Positions 32,256 through 38,447 of a stretch of DNA of 38,447 nucleotides are shown here, in pieces. Source of the DNA: Bacteroidales bacterium UBA5235 (lineage in GTDB: Bacteria; Bacteroidota; Bacteroidia; Bacteroidales; VadinHA17); the NCBI GenBank assembly GCA_002409145.1, contig DHUL01000018.1, positions 71,413 through 109,859 on the forward strand, read 5' to 3'. The position numbers were made by a program, and so were the translations under genes. Numbering within the stretch: the first letter of the stretch is position 1; the number at the start of each line of letters is the position of its first letter. A model generated the notes under the pieces. The model did no database searches and had not been told where the DNA came from. It saw nothing but the letters and a program-made list of their open reading frames with translations.

Positions 32256-33209
32256 ATGACCTCCGCTATCATACTCCGACAGATAGGCATACTGACAGCC
32301 ATAGTTGTTATCGGGCTCATTGCCTGCCGTGCAAGGGTGATCACTGCCGGCACCAAGGATTTCCTTGCGAAGCTGATCTTCTACGTGACGCTTCCGTCCA
32401 TGCTCTTTACCAGTTTCAGCTCCATCGAGGTCACCCCGAGGCTCCTGGCAAACAGTCTCCAGGCTCTGCTCCTTGCAGTGCTGATTATGCTGTTCATGCT
32501 CTTCGCCGGATGGCTTACTACCGTGATCTTTGGAATAAAGGGGGGACATGGATCCATATTCAGGCTGCACAGCATGCTTGGTAACATAATCTACCTCGGG
32601 CTGCCTGTGATCTCGGCCCAGTTCGGGCAGGAGGGACTCCTTTACGGCAGCATCTTCGTGCTGGTATCAAACATTCTGATGTGGACGCTCGGAGTTGGTA
32701 TTATAAGCCCGGCGGGATCATTCAGGCTGAAATCAATGGTACAAAGAATCTTTAATATCAATACGATAGCAATCATTTCAGGATTTCTGCTCTTTCTTTT
32801 TTCATTGAAACTGCCACAGTTTGTTCTTGATACAGTCGGAGCTCTGGGAAAAACGAACACTTATCTTTCAATGATTTTTATTGCCTCAGTGATATATTTT
32901 GCTGACGGCAGGAAGATGCTCCGCAACAGGAATGCCTACCTGCTGTCGTTCAACAGACTGTTGCTGGTACCATTAATTCTTCTGTGTTTGTTCATCCTTT
33001 TCGACCTGCTGTTTCCGGGCATACTTCGCAAGGAGGTGGTTTCGGTCATGCTGATGCAGGCGGCAATGCCCTGCATGGTCAACGTGGTCATAATGGTTAA
33101 TATACTGGGTGAGGATGACGGCACGGCGACGGCCAATGTCTTTGTATCAACCATTCTCAGTGTAATAACGCTGCCGATCATACTGCTGAGTCTGAGTCTG
33201 TTCGGATGA
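32256..33209 (+). CDS. AEC-family permease (auxin efflux carrier-like)
   Basis: A membrane transporter of the AEC/Mem_trans family, likely exporting or importing organic acids or related small molecules. The 317-residue sequence is about 10 hydrophobic segments in two halves, starting ILRQIGILTAIVVIGLIACR; the TM boundary features KLIFYVTLPSMLFTSFSSIE and LHSMLGNIIYLGLPVISAQF are family hallmarks, and the second half repeats the layout (AAMPCMVNVVIMVN). Ends GLPIILLSLSLFG. Divergent from the two-component system, with back-to-back promoters in the 190-base gap. The substrate cannot be inferred. Confidence 0.88.
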   Translation: MTSAIILRQIGILTAIVVIGLIACRARVITAGTKDFLAKLIFYVTLPSMLFTSFSSIEVTPRLLANSLQALLLAVLIMLFMLFAGWLTTVIFGIKGGHGSIFRLHSMLGNIIYLGLPVISAQFGQEGLLYGSIFVLVSNILMWTLGVGIISPAGSFRLKSMVQRIFNINTIAIISGFLLFLFSLKLPQFVLDTVGALGKTNTYLSMIFIASVIYFADGRKMLRNRNAYLLSFNRLLLVPLILLCLFILFDLLFPGILRKEVVSVMLMQAAMPCMVNVVIMVNILGEDDGTATANVFVSTILSVITLPIILLSLSLFG

Positions 33210-33296
33210 TGTGTAAGGGTAATGGCGCCACAAACTACCCCTGAATTGTGGCTGGCATCAGCGCTGCGGGCAGTCTCTGACCTGTGGCAGGCAGTT

Positions 33297-35351
33297 TTAC
33301 CAACGGCGGTTGCCGTCGATCTCTTCGAAATAGATCCTGTAAAGTGAACCGTTGCGCAGTGTGATCTCTGCGCCAAGCGGCGAAAATGCAGGGGTGACAT
33401 CCAATATCCTGATCTCTTGTACCGGATCAAGTTCTTCGGGGCTCCAGGTACAGCCATCGGTCCGGTGCAGAAAGACAGATATCATCAGCTCCATGGCAGG
33501 GTTCTTATGAGTACGTTTTCTCCTGGCAAAAATTACTGTACTGTCATCGGTTTCGGCATTGCGGTTGGTGTGGGTGAGGCTGTCAACGCTGTCCCAGCCG
33601 GCATAGGTTATCAGGGCAACGCGCCTTCCCTTTACTGATGCAGTGATAACCATTCTGCCTCCATCTGCAAAGCTTTCTACTTCAGCCGGTACGCCTTCTG
33701 AATGAGGCAGGCCAAAGTGACCAAGAGTCAGCTCATGCTCGAAGGCCATTCGTGAACGGTCAACCCGGATAATACCGCCGGGAACTATTATGTCTGCAAG
33801 GTCAATGATGTATCCCACACCGTTGTTGGGCGGTCTTCTCATCAGAGCCTGACGGTAGATGACGCCATCACGGACACCGTTGAAGACCATGCTCTGGGAG
33901 GTTGAAAAGAACCTGGTTCTTTCGGAAGTGTTACTGAGGGTGGCGCCGGTGAGGTAAAAGTTAATGTCCTCACCCCTTATGTCGCGAGGATCAAGGCTCC
34001 TGAAACTGTACTCCATCGAAGTGCCCCCCTGCGGATCATGATCCTCCCATGGGAAGTGAGTGTTATATACCAGTTTGGAATAGTTTGGATCATCATAGAA
34101 GACCTTCCCCGGAATTATCTCCGATGCCCCTGTGGTTCCATGATTGACCAGCACCAGTCCGGGGTTCTCAAGCACCGTCACCCTCGACTGTTCCTTCAGA
34201 TCAGGCCAGAAACCCTCATTCTCCCTGGCAGTCCAGAATGGCGAGTCTTCCGGCAGTGCCAGGCAGATGAATGGAAGGAACATTATGAAGGGGCTGGCGG
34301 GACAGCTATAGTTCTGGATCATGTATTCCCTGCGACCGTAGAAGCCAAGACTGGGGATGTCATTATGATAAAAATCCTCACGTCCGGTGAATTGCAGCAG
34401 CGAACCGGAACAGAGGCGACGCGCAAATCCGGGGTTAATAAGGCCGGTGTCCTTAAGCATGAAGGCCACCGGAAACGCCCCTGAGACCCATGTCCTGTAG
34501 CAGATGCTCCTTGACCACATGTTTACATAGCCATCCCGGCCGAAGAAGGAGGTGATTGACTCCATAAGCTTCTGTGCTGACCGTTCAATGACTGATGCCA
34601 GTTCCGGGTAGTACTTATCGCCGAAGGCCCTGTTCCAGATGGTGGTGTAAACGATGAAGAGGCTTATTGAATAGTAGTTGTATGTCTGCTCGAGGTACCA
34701 GCCGTTTCCGGAGTGGTATGATGCCACCCAGAGGATGTGACTCTTAAGCAGTTCATCATCAATCTCGTAACCATATTTCTTAAGGAAGGAGAGAGTGACA
34801 ATGTTGAAGATGCGCCAGTTGTTTTGTGTGGTACGATGATGCCCCCATTTTGAGATAGTGACAGCCATCTCATCCTTCTCCTTCTGAGTATAAGCTGACC
34901 ACAGGGTGTCAGGCATCAGCAGAAGGGTCTTGAAGAGACCTCCGAACTCGCAGGTGAACTGGTAGGTTGCGTCAGGCAGCTCTTCCGGCAGTGGCAGTGA
35001 GTTGGGGTGACCAGGTGTCAGCGCGTTATAGAGATGAAGTTTGTAATAGTCGCGCAGCCTGATACCCTTTATTTCCACATCCGGATTAACATGAATGAGC
35101 GGGCCGGCAAGGGTGAAAGTTCTCTCCAGCGCCTCGAACTCCAGTGAGCGGAACCGCCAGTCTGGCGAGCCCTCCTGCGGATAACTCTTCCCGGGCACTA
35201 TGGGAAATGTGATGGGGTCATCAAGTGACTTTACATGAGTGAAAGCTCTTTCGAGGAGATAAGCAGCCAGTCTGATGTAATGAATCCTGGTCATCCCCGT
35301 AAAGGGGCTCAGGCAAAAGTCGGGATTCTCTACTTCAAATTTCTTCTTCAT
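33297..35351 (-). CDS. DUF2264 family protein
   Basis: A 684-residue predicted cytoplasmic protein of the DUF2264 family, which is helical-barrel (alpha/alpha-toroid) in the first half and beta-rich in the second, and is often linked to carbohydrate use. Readable family blocks are SPFTGMTRIHYIRLAAYLLE near the start, ERTFTLAGPLIHVNPDV, HHRTTQNNWRIFNIVTLSF around residue 190, SFFGRDGYVNMWSRSICYRT around 275 and GTSMEYSFRSLD in the second half. No signal peptide is evident. It starts 37 bases after the stop of the secreted protein gene and could share its promoter. The exact function is unknown; a glycoside-processing role is inferred from the family. Confidence 0.85.
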   Translation of the reverse strand: MKKKFEVENPDFCLSPFTGMTRIHYIRLAAYLLERAFTHVKSLDDPITFPIVPGKSYPQEGSPDWRFRSLEFEALERTFTLAGPLIHVNPDVEIKGIRLRDYYKLHLYNALTPGHPNSLPLPEELPDATYQFTCEFGGLFKTLLLMPDTLWSAYTQKEKDEMAVTISKWGHHRTTQNNWRIFNIVTLSFLKKYGYEIDDELLKSHILWVASYHSGNGWYLEQTYNYYSISLFIVYTTIWNRAFGDKYYPELASVIERSAQKLMESITSFFGRDGYVNMWSRSICYRTWVSGAFPVAFMLKDTGLINPGFARRLCSGSLLQFTGREDFYHNDIPSLGFYGRREYMIQNYSCPASPFIMFLPFICLALPEDSPFWTARENEGFWPDLKEQSRVTVLENPGLVLVNHGTTGASEIIPGKVFYDDPNYSKLVYNTHFPWEDHDPQGGTSMEYSFRSLDPRDIRGEDINFYLTGATLSNTSERTRFFSTSQSMVFNGVRDGVIYRQALMRRPPNNGVGYIIDLADIIVPGGIIRVDRSRMAFEHELTLGHFGLPHSEGVPAEVESFADGGRMVITASVKGRRVALITYAGWDSVDSLTHTNRNAETDDSTVIFARRKRTHKNPAMELMISVFLHRTDGCTWSPEELDPVQEIRILDVTPAFSPLGAEITLRNGSLYRIYFEEIDGNRRW

Positions 35352-35388
35352 TCCTGTCGGTCCGGTCCCTGGCCACCCAGGACTGAAT

Positions 35389-35946
35389 TCATTTTTTTAT
35401 GTAAACTGAAGTCTGCTTTCGCTCTCCGGAAGGAGTTGTGGTGGCTGTCTCTATCTGAAGAGTCTTGCCGTCAGTCATGCTCCATACCTCAATTGAAGTA
35501 ATTGTTGTCGATCCGCCGTTCCTGTTCATTGTCCGGGAGGTCTTAATCGTTAGCTTCTTCCCGTCAGGTGACCATGTGGCGTACGACTTGCTTTCGCCCA
35601 TACGGGTGGTATTGATGCTTTCCTTACCGTCGAGGGTATATTTTGAGGCAGTTGTTCTTGCCATACCGTCAGGTCCGGTCATGGTCCTTTCAACGGTCAA
35701 GAGATTGCCCTCCTGGGTGACGGTTAAGTCGCCGCCGCCGAAACCACCGCGGCCCTGGCCTCCGGGAAGCTGTCCCTGGCCCTGTGGCTGACCCTGTGGC
35801 TGGCTGCCGGTGCTCTTTGCGGAATTATAAGTCCAGCTGCCCGTGAAATTTGTCTTTGAATCCTGAGCCATCAGAGTTCGGGGGAGAAGAAGTGCTGCCA
35901 TCACCAGCAGCGATAAAGCCTGTAACCTGATTACATTAGTTTTCAT
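35389..35946 (-). CDS. Secreted protein with a Gln/Gly-rich insertion
   Basis: Not a named family, but a common Bacteroidota type of small secreted beta-barrel-like protein. With the start at 35946 (MKTNVIRLQALSLLVMAALL) it has a signal peptide ending around LMAQD. The mature domain FTGSWTYNSAKS, then LTVTQEGNLLTVERTMTGPDG, then YATWSPDGKKLTIKTSRTMN and LQIETATTTPSGERK is beta-rich and polar. Between the first strand and the next sits a low-complexity insert of Gln, Pro and Gly (about residues 45-72, GQPQGQGQLPGGQGRGG), unlike the rest. The upstream Met lies at the transcription start and is rejected. It precedes the DUF2264 gene. Confidence 0.7.
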   Translation of the reverse strand: MKTNVIRLQALSLLVMAALLLPRTLMAQDSKTNFTGSWTYNSAKSTGSQPQGQPQGQGQLPGGQGRGGFGGGDLTVTQEGNLLTVERTMTGPDGMARTTASKYTLDGKESINTTRMGESKSYATWSPDGKKLTIKTSRTMNRNGGSTTITSIEVWSMTDGKTLQIETATTTPSGERKQTSVYIKK

Positions 35947-35986
35947 AATTCTGTTTGTTATGGTACAAGTCCGGTTATTTTTCATT

Positions 35987-35994
35987 CAAAGGTA
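35987..35994 (-). promoter_or_regulatory. -7 box of the secreted protein gene
   Basis: TACCTTTG on the minus strand matches TAnnTTTG, 40 bases before the preferred ATG. No TTG at -33. Confidence 0.5.
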
Positions 35995-36049
35995 TTTCAG
36001 TTTAGGTTAAGAGGAAGTTAAAATGAATTTTATTTTTACCACCCTAAAT

Positions 36050-36220
36050 GTCAACACATCCAGGCGGGTACAGAGCCTCCTTTGTCTATCCGGGCCTTTC
36101 GTCCCGGGTGGTGCATGACGAACTCTTCCGTGACTGAGCCGGGGTATGGCCCGGAGAGATAGGGATCAACACGGTCATAACGAGCCGATAGCCGGCTTCC
36201 CACAGCCTCAGAAGGCTTTT
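36050..36220. other. Structured GC-rich intergenic block, unassigned
   Basis: GC-rich island between A/T-rich flanks, no gene recognised. Hairpins seen: CCGGG/CCCGG near 36087-36105 and 36150-36166, AGCCG/CGGCT near 36182-36196, and AGCCT/AGGCT (36204-36217) followed by TTTT on the plus strand. One minus-strand frame is open for about 60 codons but has no start. It could be a structured RNA, a dispersed repeat or a decayed gene. Confidence 0.35.
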
Positions 36221-36236
36221 GTAAATTTCTCCTGTT

Positions 36237-36413
36237 TTATCTGGGCGAATAGAAGCAGTTTTTAGGGGAGGTGATTTTGTCTTCCTTTTTCAGGGCTTTG
36301 ATTGCCTTGTCAACCTCAGCTTTGTCAATTCCTGCCTTTGCAGCAATCTCTGCAGATTTCATCGGATTCCCGGATTCCTTCAGGGTCTTCAGTACCAGTG
36401 ATTTTGTATCCAT
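36237..36413 (-). CDS. Mini winged-helix protein, 58 residues
   Basis: Small putative DNA-binding protein. Start at 36413 (MDTKSLVLKTLKESGNPMKS) because the Met nine codons earlier overlaps the -7 box at 36438-36445. The sequence has a helix-turn-helix look: KSLVLKTLKESGNPMK, AEIAAKAGIDKAEVDKAIKALKKE, then a wing DKITSPKNCFYSPR. Members of this type are common in Bacteroidota and Bacteroidales as stand-alone regulators of unknown role. No ligand or dimerisation domain. Convergent context is absent; a structured GC-rich block follows its end. Confidence 0.65.
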   Translation of the reverse strand: MDTKSLVLKTLKESGNPMKSAEIAAKAGIDKAEVDKAIKALKKEDKITSPKNCFYSPR

Positions 36414-36437
36414 TTTGGTGTTGTGTAAGTGCCGTTC

Positions 36438-36445
36438 CAAAAATA
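36438..36445 (-). promoter_or_regulatory. -7 box of the mini winged-helix gene
   Basis: TATTTTTG on the minus strand matches TAnnTTTG exactly; transcription would start near 36432, 19 bases before the ATG at 36413. Confidence 0.55.
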
Positions 36446-36582
36446 AGTGAACATTTCAAATTTAAAGTTGTTTTTTCTAATCAGAAACATGTTTCAGTTT
36501 ATTGGTGTAACCGGAAAACCACATCAAAACCGGGGCAGAACTGAAAAGCCTTAAGAGTAGGAATCATTTTAAATTTCCAATA

Positions 36583-37404
36583 ATGAAAAGAACTTTAAAA
36601 GGACTGGCGCTTTTGCTGGCAGCCGGAGCGTTCTCTTTTTTCCAATCTTGTCAAAAGGACGACGGATTTATATCCCAGCCCTCAGTTGATCTCAAAAGCA
36701 GGCAGGCATCTGTCAATAATGCCAACCCTGAACGAACCTTTTACAGCAGTGCCCATCACTTCGGTAACGGGGAGGCACAGGCATGGGTAACCGAAAACAG
36801 GGCAGGAGAACCAGTCTCTGTAGGCCTGACTCTCTCAGCCGGAGCCCTTAACAACCTTCCGGAGGAAATGACAGGTGTGGTAATTGAGCTTCCAAAAGGA
36901 AAGGGCAGAAACTTCTACACTTTCGTGATGCTCGACTGGAATCCGATGGGACATGAACCTCCCGGGATTTATGATTTACCTCACTTCGATGTTCATTATT
37001 ACATCATCCCCGATGAGGAACGCCTGGCAATGACTCCGGACAAAATCGGAGAATTTGAGAATCTCCCTTCGGCTGAGTATGTACCTGCCGGGTATTTTCG
37101 CGGTCCGGGTATCGTCCCCTTCATGGGGGTCCACTGGCTTGACGCCGCATCTCCTGAACTTAACGGGGCCACTTTTACCAAAACATTCATCTGGGGCTCC
37201 TATGATGGCGAATTTGTGTTCTGGGAACCGATGCTGACGCGCGATTACCTCCTGACGCAACCGAATGATCTGATTGACATTCCCCAGCCGGCAGCCTTTA
37301 AAATTGACGGTTGGTACCCTATGAAGTATGAGATTTCGTACTCGAAATCCGGGAACAAATACATCATCGCCCTGCGTGACCTTCAGTTCCGCCAGGGGCA
37401 GTAA
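36583..37404 (+). CDS. Lipoprotein, TTHB210/DUF5602-like
   Basis: A 273-residue lipoprotein with signal MKRTLKGLALLLAAGAFSFF, then QSC with Cys23 as anchor. The mature part resembles the TTHB210-like (DUF5602) fold: GVGLTLSAGALNNLPE-type start, VVIELPKGKG, the signature PPGIYDLPHFDVHYYIIPDEER around residues 128-148 with HFDVHYY, VPAGYFRGPGIVPFMGVHWLD and a last HD...REPMLTRDYLL-like segment (FVFWEPMLTRDYLL). Conserved His and Asp may bind a metal, which is only inferred. Followed by a strong hairpin terminator and a cupin gene. Confidence 0.7.
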   Translation: MKRTLKGLALLLAAGAFSFFQSCQKDDGFISQPSVDLKSRQASVNNANPERTFYSSAHHFGNGEAQAWVTENRAGEPVSVGLTLSAGALNNLPEEMTGVVIELPKGKGRNFYTFVMLDWNPMGHEPPGIYDLPHFDVHYYIIPDEERLAMTPDKIGEFENLPSAEYVPAGYFRGPGIVPFMGVHWLDAASPELNGATFTKTFIWGSYDGEFVFWEPMLTRDYLLTQPNDLIDIPQPAAFKIDGWYPMKYEISYSKSGNKYIIALRDLQFRQGQ

Positions 37405-37434
37405 TCGGAATTTAAGTATAGGTTAACAGTTTTT

Positions 37435-37467
37435 AAGCTTCCCGGCAACGTGCTGCCGGGAGGCTTT
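37435..37467 (+). terminator. Terminator after the DUF5602-like gene
   Basis: A 13-bp stem with one G-T pair (AAGCTTCCCGGCA, 37435-37447; TGCCGGGAGGCTT, 37454-37466), 6-base loop, followed by TTTA. Lies 30 bases after the stop. Confidence 0.75.
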
Positions 37468-37489
37468 ATGATTCAATAAAAAAAGAGTC

Positions 37490-38053
37490 ATGAACAGGAA
37501 ATCTTTTTTAATGGGGTTGTCTGCAGCGGGCATAGCACCCCTGGCAATGGGATTTAAAGGTATAGGTACTGCTGTCACTGATGCGGGGACACCGCAAATG
37601 CTGATACCTGAACTTAAGAATTCATACTGGTACATAGGGCACCTGATTAGCATCCTCCTCTCCGGAAAGGATACTGGTGGGTCATTTGCCCTGATCCACG
37701 GATATGAGATAAAAGGACTTGAACCGCCTCCGCATATACATACCAGGGAGGACGAATCATTCTACCTGCTTGACGGGGAAATTGACTACACCGCTGGTGA
37801 TGAGGTGTTCAGGGCAAGGAAGGGCAACTGGGTCTTTCTTCCCCGTGGAATTCAGCACTCATTCCGGGTGGTGACTGACCGGGCCGAAGTCTTGATTCAC
37901 CTTTCTCCCGGGGGATTTGAAAATTACTTTATTGAGATGAGCCAACCCGCTCCTGAAATGATAATTCCACCACGGCCGCAGGGTCCGCCTGATGTCAGGA
38001 GGATCATAGAAACTGCATCAAAGTATGGCGTCAGGTTTCCCGGCCTGACATGA
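37490..38053 (+). CDS. Cupin-domain protein with N-terminal hydrophobic signal
   Basis: A 187-residue protein with a start MNRKSFLMGLSAAGIAPLAMG, similar to a Tat/Sec signal, though only a single Arg is present so a classical twin-arginine motif is missing. The cupin beta-barrel (about residues 60-145) has the metal-binding set H82, H84, E89 and H123 (PPHIHTREDESFYLLDGE and LPRGIQHSF). Similar proteins are assigned as quercetin dioxygenase-like or sugar-binding cupins, but the substrate is not inferable. A terminator separates it from the upstream lipoprotein gene, so it probably has its own weak promoter; no exact -7 box was found. Confidence 0.8.
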   Translation: MNRKSFLMGLSAAGIAPLAMGFKGIGTAVTDAGTPQMLIPELKNSYWYIGHLISILLSGKDTGGSFALIHGYEIKGLEPPPHIHTREDESFYLLDGEIDYTAGDEVFRARKGNWVFLPRGIQHSFRVVTDRAEVLIHLSPGGFENYFIEMSQPAPEMIIPPRPQGPPDVRRIIETASKYGVRFPGLT

Positions 38054-38204
38054 CCTCCGGGATTATTCACTTTTCAAAGGGTCATAATTTCAGGACCAGA
38101 TTATCCGATGCAGGTCGTGTTCGTAAGGTGCCTCTTTGTTCTGTCCGGTCAGTATGATTTGACACTGCTCTTATCAGAAGTCACTGTATGACGAGAATCA
38201 GTCA
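38054..38204. other. Intergenic stretch after the cupin gene
   Basis: No coding sequence or strong hairpin seen; nothing to report between the cupin stop and the promoter at 38205. Confidence 0.5.
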
Positions 38205-38231
38205 TTGACTCCTGTACAATTCCTATATTTG
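38205..38231 (+). promoter_or_regulatory. Promoter of the transporter gene
   Basis: TATATTTG (38224-38231) is an exact -7 box, with TTG (38205-38207) 16 bases upstream, three short of the usual spacing. The presumed leader is about 68 bases long. Confidence 0.5.
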
Positions 38232-38304
38232 GGGCTGATGATTGACTACGGCGCCGCATCCCTGAAAGGAGCGGAGTGGCAGTGATACAAGTTGGATTCA
38301 TTCT

Positions 38305-38447
38305 ATGGAGGTATTTAAAAACCTGTTTACCGGATCGGGGATTACTGCGACAATTCTCTATCTTGGCATTACAGCCTTTACAGGAATACTTCTGGGAAGG
38401 CTGGAAATCCGGAAACTTAAGCTGGGAGTTGCCGGTGTTCTGTTCTC
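38305..38447 (+). CDS. AspT/YidE-type putative transporter, 5' end only
   Basis: The first 47 codons, starting MEVFKNLFTGSGITATILYL, then GITAFTGILLGRLEIRKLKL and GVAGVLF, are visible; the frame is open to the window end. LLLGxxxIxxxxLGVAGVLF is the first repeat of the AspT/YidE/YbjL antiporter-duplication domain, an integral membrane transporter family usually carrying central RCK/TrkA-C domains. Start ATG at 38305. Full length and substrate are outside the window. Confidence 0.75.
   Translation, partial: MEVFKNLFTGSGITATILYLGITAFTGILLGRLEIRKLKLGVAGVLF

Noticed and set aside
36061..36230. Open minus-strand frame of about 60 codons in the GC-rich block
   Set aside because: No start codon near its beginning and such a run is not unlikely by chance in GC-rich DNA; recorded as an unassigned block instead.
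1..38447. CRISPR arrays, insertion sequences, phage genes, tRNA or rRNA
   Set aside because: No regular spacer repeats, transposase, integrase or RNA gene structure found on reading both strands.

Overview
The window reads as a chromosomal segment of a Bacteroidota bacterium, most likely Bacteroidales-like. The evidence is the many Bacteroidota-type promoter -7 boxes (TAnnTTTG) upstream of genes, a carboxypeptidase-domain TonB receptor with a Cys-Cys plug motif, glutamyl-tRNA synthetase with the family-specific insertion after KLSKR, and numerous lipoproteins and DUF4382/DUF2264 proteins. I see no insertion sequence, phage, CRISPR array, rRNA or tRNA.

Layout. 1-5252 (minus): a branched-chain amino acid operon in transcription order leader peptide, ilvD, ilvB, ilvN, ilvC (cut by the window edge), preceded by a complete ribosome-mediated attenuator. 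5352-7373: two lipoproteins sharing a related N-terminal domain. 7487-9752: tdh-kbl threonine-to-glycine operon. 9840-12010: divergent ThuA-like protein and Tat-exported Gfo/Idh/MocA oxidoreductase. 12163-15085: gltX, a TatD-like nuclease and tcdA, tightly packed. 15087-16640: a serine hydrolase lipoprotein. 16716-19958: a probable metal operon (Cys/His-rich exported protein, TonB receptor, HMA-domain protein). 20003-20093: two related palindromic repeats. 20117-21220: Kbp-like BON-LysM protein and mscL. 21278-21394: a second leader-peptide attenuator, with Tyr-Tyr, Trp-Trp and Phe-Phe, but no biosynthetic gene behind it. 21590-25304: a 44-codon ORF, then an M48 protease/HflK/HflC operon. 25458-28861: DUF4382 lipoprotein, class A penicillin-binding protein, acylphosphatase. 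29234-33209: a protein of unknown function, a two-component system and a divergent AEC permease. 33297-38053: DUF2264 protein, secreted repeat-containing protein, mini winged-helix protein, TTHB210/DUF5602-like lipoprotein and a cupin. The window ends in the start of an AspT/YidE-type transporter.

The strongest observations are the two attenuators. Both encode 18-residue peptides and both place a pairing segment immediately after the peptide stop codon that can disrupt a strong terminator. The ilv one controls its cognate operon. The aromatic one (21278-21394) is an orphan and is the best candidate here for something undescribed: either a relic of a lost aromatic amino acid operon or a free-standing, amino-acid-responsive small RNA.
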